This document shows, one piece after another, positions 16,103-26,344 of a DNA stretch of 64,000 bases; within the stretch, counting starts at the first letter, position 1, and every line of letters starts with the position of its first letter. The notes below the pieces were generated by a model. It was not told the origin of the DNA, did not search any database, and saw nothing but the letters and a program-made list of their open reading frames with translations. The DNA is from Reichenbachiella agarivorans (GTDB lineage Bacteria > Bacteroidota > Bacteroidia > Cytophagales > Cyclobacteriaceae): NCBI RefSeq assembly GCF_025502585.1, contig NZ_CP106679.1, positions 3,379,501-3,443,500 on the forward strand. The letters are read 5' to 3'. The position numbers and the translations under genes were made by a program.

Positions 16103-18085
16103 TCAATTAAGTACACGTACTTCGATCCTTCTGTTCAATTCCCGACCATTGATCTCGTCATCGTTGGATGCAATGGGTTGTGAGGGGCCATAACCTTTGG
16201 TGACCAATTGAGATGCTGGTATGCCTTTTTTTACCAGGTAATTCTTCACCGAATTGGCTCTGGCAAGAGAAAGCGTCATATTGGCATCCAATGACCCAGT
16301 ATTGTCTGTATGTCCTCCGATTTCTACTTTCAGATTGGGGCTTTTCTTGAGCATGTCATAGAGTGCAGATAGCACCTCGTCTGATTCTGAAGTCAGGTTA
16401 GCTGAATGAATATCAAAGTAGATGTTTTTCAGCATGGCTTTTTCTCCTTTTCTGAATTTGCTACCGAGCATGTTGACTTCTTCGTATTTTGATTCGGAGT
16501 TTTTATCATAGAGAGTTGCATAATTGGTTTCCTCGACTTTGTCAGGGATGTCTATTTGAAAATCTCGTTCGAATGATTTGTGAAGATCCGCCTGTTCGGA
16601 GAGCAATTTGCCAGTATATGCAAGCTGATTCCCGATATAAATCTGCACCTTGAATTCTTCTTCTGCAAAAATCTCTTCTTCATAACGTCCGTTGCTATCT
16701 GTCGTGGTACGGAAGTTTTGATCCTCGTAGTTGACAGGACGCAGGTCTATTCGAGCGTTAGGTACAGGCTTGCCAGTAGCTTTGTTGTAGACTGTACCAT
16801 TGATAACAACTTTACCCTGTTTATGGAAATAATAGATGTCCATTTTTCCTTTGCCATGTAGACGATCAGAGCTGAAAAACCCAGATATGTTGTCTTCATT
16901 GAATTGAAAATTGATTTCATTATCAATGGTATTGATCGGGAATCCGAGATTCACTGGTTTCTTCCATCCATAGTTGCTTTCGTCCCATTCAGACATGAAG
17001 ACATCAAATCCTCCAATAGACTCTGAGTTGTCAGAACTGAAATAGAGTGTTTTGCCATCATGAGATAAAAACGGGCTATCCTCATTACGTGTCGAATTGA
17101 CTTTGCCTGGTACCAAAATGGGAGAGGACCAAGATTGGCTTTTGGGGTTGTAGATAGATTGGTACAAATCTAGATCTCCTTTTTCGGATTTCGCAGAAAA
17201 ATAGATGATGGTCTCAGAGTCGTCTATATAAAAATGAGATGCTATTTTCTTTTCTTCCAAGCGGGAATCAAACTGTACAGGAGCGACCCATTTGTCATTG
17301 ACCGGATGACTAAAGTAGAGGCCTTTTTTTTCTTCCTGATACATAAATAGTCTGCCATGGTTATTGACCACTTCGATTTTAGCATTGTTGGCTGAGAATG
17401 TACCTAAGTGAGACAAGCTGGTAGGTTTCGTCCATTTGTTTGACTCTTTGGTGGTGTGGTAGATGTTGAAATTATCACCTTCTTCTTCACTGTTTGATGC
17501 AAACTGATCTCTAGAAGACATGAATACCAATTCACCATGATCAGCAAAGAATGATGGGGACACGTCGTTGTATTTGGAGTTGATAGGTTCTCCCATATTG
17601 ACTATTTCATAATCGCTGGATTTGAGATAGAACTCCTGTGCTTTGCGTGCTTCTGCCAGTCTGACTTTAGTCTCCTTTTCTATTTCATTGGTTTTGTAAA
17701 TGTCCAAATCTAAGAATGCCTGAAAGTGCTTTTGAGCTTCTTCAAACTCATATCTGTTGTGATAGATTCGCCCCAACCAATAATTGTAAAACTTATCGGT
17801 TCTACCTTCGTTGGCTTCATATTCTTTGAGTGAATCTAGCGTAGAGTCCCTGCCGCCAGTCAATTGATATGCCACGTATTTGTGGTATTGGACGTAGTGA
17901 TTTTTTGGGTAATTATCCAAAATGACATTGTACAGCTCCAATGCTTTTTTGAAATCTTCTTGAAAAAAGTAGTAATCTGCTTGCTCAATCAGTTTCTTCT
18001 TGCTGATTCGTTGGTCTGTTTTACTTTCTTGCGCGTAGGCCAGATTTCCAATCAATAACAGAAAAAAAATATAATATTTCATCAT
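16103..18085 (-). CDS. PorE-like OmpA-family protein (TPR, beta propeller, CRD, OmpA)
   Basis: A 660-residue envelope protein with signal peptide MMKYYIFFLLLIGNLAYAQ. It has TPR-type helices at about 30-150, a PD40/WD40-like propeller at about 165-420 (blade motifs such as SPFLSHDGKTLYFSSDN and GGFDVFMSEW), a carboxypeptidase-regulatory-like domain at about 425-515 (VINGTVYNKATGKPVPNARI), and a peptidoglycan-binding OmpA domain at about 545-660 (GGHTDNTGSLDANMTLSLAR, NRRIEVRVLN). This order matches PorE, which anchors the T9SS to peptidoglycan in Porphyromonas. Many Cytophagales carry several such paralogues, so PorE itself is not proven. T9SS substrates are encoded at 42328, 56756 and 58792. 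Confidence 0.85.
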   Translation of the reverse strand: MMKYYIFFLLLIGNLAYAQESKTDQRISKKKLIEQADYYFFQEDFKKALELYNVILDNYPKNHYVQYHKYVAYQLTGGRDSTLDSLKEYEANEGRTDKFYNYWLGRIYHNRYEFEEAQKHFQAFLDLDIYKTNEIEKETKVRLAEARKAQEFYLKSSDYEIVNMGEPINSKYNDVSPSFFADHGELVFMSSRDQFASNSEEEGDNFNIYHTTKESNKWTKPTSLSHLGTFSANNAKIEVVNNHGRLFMYQEEKKGLYFSHPVNDKWVAPVQFDSRLEEKKIASHFYIDDSETIIYFSAKSEKGDLDLYQSIYNPKSQSWSSPILVPGKVNSTRNEDSPFLSHDGKTLYFSSDNSESIGGFDVFMSEWDESNYGWKKPVNLGFPINTIDNEINFQFNEDNISGFFSSDRLHGKGKMDIYYFHKQGKVVINGTVYNKATGKPVPNARIDLRPVNYEDQNFRTTTDSNGRYEEEIFAEEEFKVQIYIGNQLAYTGKLLSEQADLHKSFERDFQIDIPDKVEETNYATLYDKNSESKYEEVNMLGSKFRKGEKAMLKNIYFDIHSANLTSESDEVLSALYDMLKKSPNLKVEIGGHTDNTGSLDANMTLSLARANSVKNYLVKKGIPASQLVTKGYGPSQPIASNDDEINGRELNRRIEVRVLN

Positions 18086-18180
18086 TCAAATAACTGGTAT
18101 GGGTGTCGTTATTACGGGTTCACTTATACAGATGTTATCATGCGGTGGAGTGAAAATAATGATAAACACGAAAATTAGCA

Positions 18181-18210
18181 TCATTATTAAACGTGTAAAT
18201 TTAATAATGA
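18181..18210. repeat. AT-rich inverted repeat between ABC-F and OmpA genes
   Basis: TCATTATTAAA (18181-18191) and TTTAATAATGA (18200-18210) are perfect reverse complements separated by eight bases. It lies 96 bp upstream of the PorE-like start and 27 bp beyond the ABC-F stop. It could be a regulator-binding palindrome for the former or a weak terminator for the latter. Confidence 0.4.
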
Positions 18211-18236
18211 TGCTTAACATACTGTATTACAGTTGT

Positions 18237-19955
<1,719 letters not shown>

Positions 19956-19958
19956 TCA

Positions 19959-20855
19959 ATGAAGCCGTACTTATTCTTTTTGCTAGTCGCGTGGGGGATT
20001 CTTTTTTCCAGTGCCGAATTGCAAGCTCAAGATGAACAACAAAGTCTTTCGGAAACCATCTCATGGTTGGAGAGGAAGATCAATATCAGCTATTACAACG
20101 CACAGACTCAGGAGTGGTGGAGCAATCGTTTTTTCTATAATACCGAGATGGGTTTGGTCAATATCAAGAATACCTCGTCGGATGGCCCTTCTTTCCTGAC
20201 TAGAAATACCTACTATGATCGCAAGGTATTGCTGTCAGACTTGGATGCGAGTAGCATCAAGGTGCATGACATCAATGAGGATCAAGGCAGAATTGTGTTT
20301 GGTCAGGTCGTACAAGTCAATGTGATAGGAAACCAAAAGAAGATAAAGCGTACCAAAAATGGCGTGGCTTCCTTCAACGAATTTTTCCTGCAAATCCCTG
20401 TTCCGCATGCCTACGACAGTTTGAGGTTGACTGCTGATTCCATCAAGACGAAATTGACTCTGGCTATAGAGCTCTCATCCAAAATCAAACCTACGAACGA
20501 TGAACAGCAAAATGCTAAGACGATTCTATCTACCTTGCATGGACAGTTCAAAGGAGATGATAAGACTGTAATGAGTTTTACCAAAATAGAAGGGAACCAC
20601 TCTGAAGTAGAGCATACAAATGAGCAAAACTATATCAGAAAAGGTCTCATCGGTTTTGATGAAGTAAACAACCATTTCTACTTGTGGTCTATCAATCGTG
20701 GACAGAGAGAGCGTCTGACCTTGGAAGTGAAATCAGGTGATAAAGTATCTATTGAGAGTATCGATCCACCTTACGCTATTATCTTATATGGTGTCAATCA
20801 TATAGCAGTGAGAGAAAATGGTCAAGAAATAGAATTCTACCGGATGGGGGATTGA
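19959..20855 (+). CDS. Exported protein of unknown function
   Basis: A 298-residue protein with signal peptide MKPYLFFLLVAWGILFSSAE and cleavage near LQAQ. The mature part has alternating polar/hydrophobic strands and two similar segments of the kind seen in small DUF-type domains: a TISWLERKINISYYNAQTQE start and an ENYIRKGLIGFD middle. I do not recognise a family. It is probably periplasmic. It is divergent from the ABC-F gene (126 bp apart) and convergent with the glycosyltransferase, with only seven bases between the two stop codons. Confidence 0.7.
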   Translation: MKPYLFFLLVAWGILFSSAELQAQDEQQSLSETISWLERKINISYYNAQTQEWWSNRFFYNTEMGLVNIKNTSSDGPSFLTRNTYYDRKVLLSDLDASSIKVHDINEDQGRIVFGQVVQVNVIGNQKKIKRTKNGVASFNEFFLQIPVPHAYDSLRLTADSIKTKLTLAIELSSKIKPTNDEQQNAKTILSTLHGQFKGDDKTVMSFTKIEGNHSEVEHTNEQNYIRKGLIGFDEVNNHFYLWSINRGQRERLTLEVKSGDKVSIESIDPPYAIILYGVNHIAVRENGQEIEFYRMGD

Positions 20856-20862
20856 CCCCATG

Positions 20863-21981
20863 TTAAGACAACAGAGATTGCATAAGGGATAAAAAACTTT
20901 GCTCTTCATGGATCCACATCGCGGCATCACAGGTTTTTCTTTCTTTTGATTTAAACTCCTGCACTTGTATCAATACATCATTCAGTGCTACTTCATTTTT
21001 CGATTTGAAATCAATCACGGCTCCCTTGGCATGTTCTTCAATGAATGTTTCCCAATGTGTGTCTTTTTCATAGAGCATGGGTAGACCTTGTGCAGCGTAC
21101 TCATAGACTTTGGTGGGCATGCACCGCTGGTTGCTTGGGTTGAGCTGATAGCAGATTAGACCAATATCTGCCGTGACTATGGCTTGTTCTATTACTGTAT
21201 ATGGAAGGGGAGTCTGTGAGATATTTAGTCTCAGCCAAGGTGCTTCCATCTTGTTCAACCTGTTGTAGAGTGCTGGCACTGGACAATGCCCCGTCACAAG
21301 TAATTCAAAGTCACCCATGGTCTGCAAGCTTTTCGTCAATTCTAGTGCCTTGTCTATACCAGTATTTTGAGTAATCGTGCCACTGAATAGCAGTGTAGTA
21401 GTATTAGTTTTGTTTGCGGAGCGAGGGTAGATTTTGGACAAAGGCAGTGCTTTGTTTTCTATCAGTATTGATCGAGATTGAACAAAAGACAATTCTTCTT
21501 GGTAGCACTTTTCAGCTAGGAAAAAGTGATCAAAAAATGGAGCAAGCAGTCTTTCCTTGCACCTGATCATGATAGCCATGAGGTGCCGGAGTATAGGAGG
21601 GTAAACCTGCTGATACCATAGATTGTAGTAGTAGTTTTCCTGAATATCGTACACGATTCTCGTGCCAAATAAAATTTGGTTTATAATCGTAACTATCAGT
21701 AATTCATGACTGTTAACTATGATTAGTTTAGGCTTTAGTTTAATCAATGATCGCAGGATAATAAGTGGGATAAAAAAGCGTATCAAACCAAGTCGGCGAA
21801 AGGTTCTTTGAGGATGAAAAAAGATATTGCACTCATCTGTGAGTGTGCTTTTGCTGGGATAGCCAAATAGGTGTATTTCACAGCCAGTCATTGAGCTAAG
21901 CGATCGTGCCATCTTGCGATAAGAACGAATGTCGTCTACAGGTTTGAGTAGGGAAATGAAAGCAATTTTTTCCTTCGGCAT
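20863..21981 (-). CDS. Glycosyltransferase, GT-B fold, GT4-like
   Basis: A 372-residue cytoplasmic or membrane-associated glycosyltransferase. The N-terminal half includes IIVNSHELLIVTIINQILFG and RIVYDIQENYYYN, typical of GT-B acceptor domains. The C-terminal half has LFSGTITQNTGIDKALEL and the nucleotide-sugar site region ADIGLICYQLNPSNQRCMPT followed by KVYEYAAQGLPML, the E-x7-type motif of GT4 enzymes. The sugar and acceptor cannot be read from sequence, and no other polysaccharide genes are adjacent. I used the ATG at 21981 rather than a TTG at 22023. Confidence 0.82.
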   Translation of the reverse strand: MPKEKIAFISLLKPVDDIRSYRKMARSLSSMTGCEIHLFGYPSKSTLTDECNIFFHPQRTFRRLGLIRFFIPLIILRSLIKLKPKLIIVNSHELLIVTIINQILFGTRIVYDIQENYYYNLWYQQVYPPILRHLMAIMIRCKERLLAPFFDHFFLAEKCYQEELSFVQSRSILIENKALPLSKIYPRSANKTNTTTLLFSGTITQNTGIDKALELTKSLQTMGDFELLVTGHCPVPALYNRLNKMEAPWLRLNISQTPLPYTVIEQAIVTADIGLICYQLNPSNQRCMPTKVYEYAAQGLPMLYEKDTHWETFIEEHAKGAVIDFKSKNEVALNDVLIQVQEFKSKERKTCDAAMWIHEEQSFLSLMQSLLS

Positions 21982-22063
21982 GAAATCAAATGTATGTAAT
22001 ATTGCGGAGATTTTACCCACCAATGATACTTAGTCATTTTTAAATTTTAATACTACAAATAAG

Positions 22064-22879
22064 ATGGAAGACATCAAGAAATTAGTCGAAGAAACTTGGG
22101 AAGACAGATCGAAATTGACTCAACCAGAGGTCATCAAAGCGATCGAATATGTAATCGAAGAACTAGACAAAGGTCGCTTGAGAACTGCTGAACCAACTGC
22201 TGATGGTTGGAAGGTAAATGACTGGGTGAAGAAAGCTGTGATCATGTATTTCCCATTGAGAAAAATGGAGAAAATAGAAGTCGGCCCATTTGAGTTTCAC
22301 GACAAGATGGCTTTGAAAAAAGACTATGACAAACTAGGTGTAAGGGTAGTGCCTCACGCTGTGGCTAGATATGGAGCTTACATTTCTGCAGGCACTATTT
22401 TGATGCCTTCTTATGTCAATATAGGTGCGTATGTAGACGAAGGCACGATGGTTGATACATGGGCGACTGTTGGTAGCTGTGCGCAGATCGGTAAGAACGT
22501 GCACTTGAGCGGTGGAGTAGGAATTGGTGGAGTACTAGAGCCTGTGCAGGCTTCTCCAGTGATTATAGAGGATGATGCTTTCATTGGGTCGAGATGTATT
22601 GTGGTAGAAGGAGTGAGGGTAGGTAGAGAGGCTGTACTAGGTGCAGGTGTGACATTGACCATGAGTTCTAAGATCATTGACGTGACGGGTGACAAGCCTG
22701 TTGAGTACAAAGGAGTCGTGCCTCCACGCTCTGTTGTGATTCCAGGGTCTTATGCTAAAAAATTCCCTGCAGGTGAATACAACGTTCCCTGTGCAATCAT
22801 CATTGGTACTAGAAAAGAAAGCACCGACAAGAAGACTTCTCTGAACGATGCGTTGAGAGAAAACAATGTCGCTGTATAA
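22064..22879 (+). CDS. dapD: Tetrahydrodipicolinate N-succinyltransferase
   Basis: A 271-residue enzyme near the usual DapD length. It transfers succinyl from succinyl-CoA to tetrahydrodipicolinate in the lysine/diaminopimelate pathway. The left-handed beta-helix hexapeptide pattern is clear from about residue 100 (GAYISAGTILMPSYVNIGAY, VDTWATVGSCAQIGKNVHLS, GGVGIGGVLEP). The N-terminal helical domain (VEETWEDRSKLTQPEVIKAI) and the segment PLRKMEKIEVGPFEFHDKM are also characteristic. No other lysine genes are nearby. A frameshifted hydrolase gene begins nine bases after the stop and may be co-transcribed. Confidence 0.96.
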   Translation: MEDIKKLVEETWEDRSKLTQPEVIKAIEYVIEELDKGRLRTAEPTADGWKVNDWVKKAVIMYFPLRKMEKIEVGPFEFHDKMALKKDYDKLGVRVVPHAVARYGAYISAGTILMPSYVNIGAYVDEGTMVDTWATVGSCAQIGKNVHLSGGVGIGGVLEPVQASPVIIEDDAFIGSRCIVVEGVRVGREAVLGAGVTLTMSSKIIDVTGDKPVEYKGVVPPRSVVIPGSYAKKFPAGEYNVPCAIIIGTRKESTDKKTSLNDALRENNVAV

Positions 22880-22888
22880 ACATATATC

Positions 22889-23636
22889 ATGAAGCAATTT
22901 TTAAGTATCCTATTATCTCTCTCTTGTCTAGTTAGTTATGCTGCCGAAACAGTGAAATTCAAAGCAGCAGACGGAGTGGAAATAGTAGCGGATTTGCATC
23001 TGTCTCATCCCAAATCTGCTCCGATAATCGTGTTCTTTCATCAGGCAGGATGGAGTAGAGGAGAGTACTTAGAAATTGCTCCTACACTCAATCGGTTGGG
23101 TTACAATTGTCTAGCCGTAGATTTGCGATCAGGCAATTTGGTCAATGGCATTCGCAACGAAACCAATCAAAACGCCAGAGCCATGATGCGTGAAACCAAA
23201 TATTCTGATGCCTATCAGGATATAGAAGCTGCCGCAACTTATGCTCAAACTCAAACAACCAACAAAGTGATCATCTGGGGTAGTAGCTATTCTGCAGCAT
23301 TGGTGTTGAAATATGCGGGAGATTACCCAAGTGCAGTACAAGCCGTATTGGCTTTTTCTCCAGGAGAGTATTTTCAAATCACAGGGCAAGCCTGAAGATT
23401 GGATTGCCCAAAGTGCTGCCAACATAGCGTGTCCTGTTTTCATCACTTCTGCTCAGAGTGAAAAGCCAAATTGGGAGAAGATTTATGATGTAATCTCAGT
23501 GGCAAACAAGCAATTCTATCTACCAGAAGAAACCTCTGGTAATCATGGATCAAGCGCGCTCTGGGTAAGAAATAATGATCACGAAGGATATTGGACTGCT
23601 GTGGTAGAATTTCTCAAGTCCTTGGAGAGTAAGTAA
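22889..23636 (+). pseudogene. Exported alpha/beta hydrolase, frameshifted
   Basis: The first frame (22889-23395) gives a signal peptide (MKQFLSILLSLSCLVSYAAE), an oxyanion region FFHQAGWSRGEY and a nucleophile elbow GSSYSA, then runs to a stop soon after FSPGEYF. The next frame continues the same protein, from about KSQGKPEDW (23376) through a catalytic-His region (GNHGSSALW) to the stop at 23634-23636. Removing one base around 23372-23378 (TTTTCAAA) would restore about 248 residues with an intact Ser/His. So either the gene is recently inactivated or the assembly has an indel. The first frame would give a 168-residue product lacking the His. It follows dapD by nine bases. Confidence 0.8.
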
Positions 23637-23734
23637 ATCAAACACCTGCTTGTCCTTGCTTTGAAAGGGTACATTGGCTATCTCTCAGTGTATAATCAAT
23701 CGTTTTCAGAGCTGCGAGGTAAGGATTTGGGTAT

Positions 23735-24256
23735 CTAGCCATGAGCTAAACGCTTTAATATCTTCTTTCCACGAGATTGAATCCCGCCACTACCATTTGG
23801 AATCATGTCTTCAACAATGATTCTCAATTCGTTTTTCAGATCAGGATAGATATCACAGAGATTGGCCAATACGGACATCGCAAAGACTTGAATGGCAATA
23901 GCTGTTTGTCGATTGGTGAGGTAGTCGAAACAATGTTGTACCAGTTGACCATGATGGCTTTCGGGTGTCTCTTGATCTTGCAGCATACGGAGTACATTTC
24001 GTTTGACAGCATCGATCGGATTTTTGTCCAACTGGTCGATGCAGCGTGTGATATAGGGGTGAATAGAACCAGGGTAGTGATCCACAAGACAGGTGATCGT
24101 CATGGCGGCATTTTGACATAGGCGGTGGTCATCTCCCAAGAAGATATCGATCAAAGTATCAAGACGACTAGGGTCAGTCATCACAAAAGCAGCCACTTCT
24201 AGGGACTTTTGTTTACTAACCGGGCCAGATAGTCTGCTGATCAACTCGTTCATCAT
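23735..24256 (-). CDS. HEAT/ARM-like helical protein
   Basis: A 173-residue protein made of helix pairs: LEVAAFVMTDPSRLDTLIDI, CQNAAMTITCLVDHYPGSIH, AVKRNVLRMLQD and TAIAIQVFAMSVLANLCDIY. The spacing fits HEAT or Armadillo repeats throughout. No signal peptide or catalytic motif is present, so it is probably a cytoplasmic scaffold. It lies three bases downstream of the TrpF-like gene in the same direction, so the two are almost certainly co-transcribed. Confidence 0.7.
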   Translation of the reverse strand: MMNELISRLSGPVSKQKSLEVAAFVMTDPSRLDTLIDIFLGDDHRLCQNAAMTITCLVDHYPGSIHPYITRCIDQLDKNPIDAVKRNVLRMLQDQETPESHHGQLVQHCFDYLTNRQTAIAIQVFAMSVLANLCDIYPDLKNELRIIVEDMIPNGSGGIQSRGKKILKRLAHG

Positions 24257-24259
24257 TCA

Positions 24260-24850
24260 TCAATCTATCTCCAACACTTCCAAGATATCTGCCAGCTCAT
24301 CATAATCTTTGAATCCTGGTTTTTCTTCGTGACTGCCTAGTAGTCCAATCCCGTAATATGCTGCAGTATCTACAATCTCCCCGATATTATCGGGTGTCAA
24401 ATCATAGCCTCGTAGGATTTTGATTGATCCGATTTGAGACTTGATATGATCATAGTCTGACTCAGACTCTACCAAAACGAATTTTACTTGAGGGGAGAGT
24501 TGATCCAAGAGTCCGGTCTGATCGATATGGCTTTCAGTCAATCTGAATATCACTTTGTAGGACAACTCAGTGAGTTGGTTGGCAACTGCCACTGTATCTA
24601 CCTGAATGTAGGCTGGATTTTCTGAATCATGTACTGCGTCGATCTGATCCAAAGCCATGCTGCCATACTCCATGACAAAATCAACACCTGCTACCCAACC
24701 CATGATTTCATGAGCAGTAGTAGTATCGATGGCATCTTCTTGGTTGCTATCAAGGTTGAACCCAATCATATTCACCCCAAATCCTGCACAATACCGAGCA
24801 TCACTGAGATTGGACACGTTACCCACCTTTACAAAAGTTTTTAAATTCAT
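24260..24850 (-). CDS. TrpF-like (phosphoribosylanthranilate isomerase-like) protein lacking catalytic Cys
   Basis: A 196-residue protein that looks like a TIM barrel of the TrpF group: the start VKVGNVSNLSDARYCAG followed by GFGVNMIGF parallels the TrpF pattern VKICGxTxxxDA...GAD-x-GF. The catalytic Cys of the KICG motif is replaced (KVGN), and the glycine-rich LAGGI phosphate loop is replaced by LRGYDLTPDNI, which keeps the Leu-x-Gly and Pro-x-Asn-Ile parts. Isomerase activity is therefore doubtful. No tryptophan genes are nearby; it is paired with a HEAT protein. It may be a non-catalytic or repurposed relative. Confidence 0.65.
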   Translation of the reverse strand: MNLKTFVKVGNVSNLSDARYCAGFGVNMIGFNLDSNQEDAIDTTTAHEIMGWVAGVDFVMEYGSMALDQIDAVHDSENPAYIQVDTVAVANQLTELSYKVIFRLTESHIDQTGLLDQLSPQVKFVLVESESDYDHIKSQIGSIKILRGYDLTPDNIGEIVDTAAYYGIGLLGSHEEKPGFKDYDELADILEVLEID

Positions 24851-24975
24851 ATCAATACTGACAATTGGTCAATCAAATAATTTTATACAAAACAAAACCA
24901 TTCGCTTGAACTATGGCGTAAAATTGCCATGTAATTAATGAAAATATCAACAAGGTTTTTTTAAATAGAATAGAA

Positions 24976-25293
24976 ATGGAAGTAATAGAAATCACAGATC
25001 AAGAATTGGATGCACAATTGGCAGCTCATCCTAAAGCCATCATCAAGTACTATGCAGATTGGTGTGGTGCCTGCAAGCTGTTCAATCCTAAGTTCAAGAG
25101 ATTGGCCAATGACGAGCGCTTCTCAGACGTGGTGTTTTTGAACGTCAATGCAGAAAACAATCCAGAAGCCAGAGGCAAAGCAGGTGTATCTAATCTGCCA
25201 TCATTCGCTATCGTAGAAGGCGGACAATTCAAAGAAACCATCTTCACCAGCAAAGAAGAAATAGTCGTAGAGCTGCTGGGGAAGTTGAACTAA
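24976..25293 (+). CDS. Cytoplasmic thioredoxin-family protein
   Basis: A 105-residue single-domain thioredoxin fold without a signal peptide. The active site is DWCGACKLF (Cys30 and Cys33), a WCGAC variant of the usual WCGPC. The cis-Pro loop is SNLPSFAIVEGG. It probably reduces protein disulfides in the cytoplasm. The Ala in place of Pro should alter the redox potential. It stands alone with a good terminator downstream. Confidence 0.9.
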   Translation: MEVIEITDQELDAQLAAHPKAIIKYYADWCGACKLFNPKFKRLANDERFSDVVFLNVNAENNPEARGKAGVSNLPSFAIVEGGQFKETIFTSKEEIVVELLGKLN

Positions 25294-25313
25294 GACCATC
25301 ATTCCGCAGTAAA

Positions 25314-25350
25314 AAGGAGGTTGTTCGGAGCAACCTCCTTCTTCTTTATT
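25314..25350 (+). terminator. Rho-independent terminator after thioredoxin gene
   Basis: AAGGAGGTTG (25314-25323) pairs perfectly with CAACCTCCTT (25331-25340) around a seven-base loop, followed by a T-rich tract. It begins 21 bp after the stop codon. Confidence 0.88.
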
Positions 25351-25423
25351 ATGTTTGTTATATAATTAATATTATGTTAAATAGAATAAATCATGATCCT
25401 GTCCTCTTATCATATTCTACTAT

Positions 25424-26293
25424 CTACTGTTGGCTTCTGTTGATGACAGCTTCTGCCAATTGCATATCGGTGGCAAAGACTACCCCGCTTTGGTTCATGA
25501 ATGTGGTGATTGGATTGTTGAGGTGCAATACCTGACCATCGGTATCACTCAGGTGTAAACCGAGTTCGCCAAAGACACAGGCAGTAGCTGCATAGTCCCA
25601 AATGCTGCCGCCACCAGCTTGTACTTTGGGCAATTTGAAATACAAAGCATAGTTGTGAGACGCTACACGACAAGCTTGCAGCGCAGCGCCAGCACCAGCT
25701 ATGAATCTGATTTCATGTAGAGCGTGTTGGTCTTGGTAGATTTTTAGACCTTGTAAAATAGAATCCATTTCCGCATGTTGCATCATGCCTCGATCCAGCA
25801 TACACCACAGTACATTAGAATCTGATGTATCATCATCTGTGGTCAGTAAATCGCTCTGTACACCTTGCCCTCTGATTGCTATGACTCGTCTATCCGTCAC
25901 TGGATCATGAATCACACCAATCATACTTACACCGTCGCGATTCACCAAGGCAATACTCACAGCATAACCCGGTCTTTGCTGGGTGAAAGCAAGTGTGCCA
26001 TCCAAGGGATCTATGCACCAGAAATATGCTTTGCTTAGCCGCGAACCATCGTCTGGTAGTTCCTCAGTGAGCAAACCCAGATCATATCTCTGCATACTCT
26101 CATTCAGGTGTTGCAAAATGATGTTTTGACATTGTAGATCTACCCACGTGACAACCGCAGCTGCATGGCTGTTCATGCCTGCTTTGTGCGTCACAGCTAT
26201 CTGTTCGGCGCTGTGTCTGCGTATAAAATCCGCTGCCTCTTGTGCTGCCCTTGCTGCGATTTGTGTGAGATGATTTAATTGTTCGGGATTCAA
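25424..26293 (-). CDS. Inositol monophosphatase / CysQ family phosphatase
   Basis: A 289-residue metal-dependent phosphatase. The metal-binding Glu pair is in LLTEELPDDG, the signature WCIDPLDGT is at about residues 92-100, and the C-terminal metal ligand motif is GGGSIWDYAATACVF. The family includes 3'(2'),5'-bisphosphate nucleotidase (CysQ), inositol monophosphatase and related enzymes, and I cannot assign one. It is followed on the same strand by no other gene. The APH-like kinase gene lies 38 bp upstream and may be in the same transcript, with a heptanucleotide array between them. Confidence 0.85.
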   Translation of the reverse strand: MNPEQLNHLTQIAARAAQEAADFIRRHSAEQIAVTHKAGMNSHAAAVVTWVDLQCQNIILQHLNESMQRYDLGLLTEELPDDGSRLSKAYFWCIDPLDGTLAFTQQRPGYAVSIALVNRDGVSMIGVIHDPVTDRRVIAIRGQGVQSDLLTTDDDTSDSNVLWCMLDRGMMQHAEMDSILQGLKIYQDQHALHEIRFIAGAGAALQACRVASHNYALYFKLPKVQAGGGSIWDYAATACVFGELGLHLSDTDGQVLHLNNPITTFMNQSGVVFATDMQLAEAVINRSQQ

Positions 26294-26295
26294 AA

Positions 26296-26344
26296 TCTAA
26301 AGTCTAAAACCTAATATCTAAAGTTTAAAATCTAACGTCGAATG
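26296..26344 (-). repeat. Degenerate 7-bp tandem repeat (TCTAAAN on the plus strand)
   Basis: Seven consecutive heptads read TCTAAAG, TCTAAAA, CCTAATA, TCTAAAG, TTTAAAA, TCTAACG, TCGAATG. They fill the 38-bp gap between two genes and run into the 3' end of the kinase gene, whose last codons include the final heptads. On the transcribed strand the unit is NTTTAGA. Confidence 0.6.
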
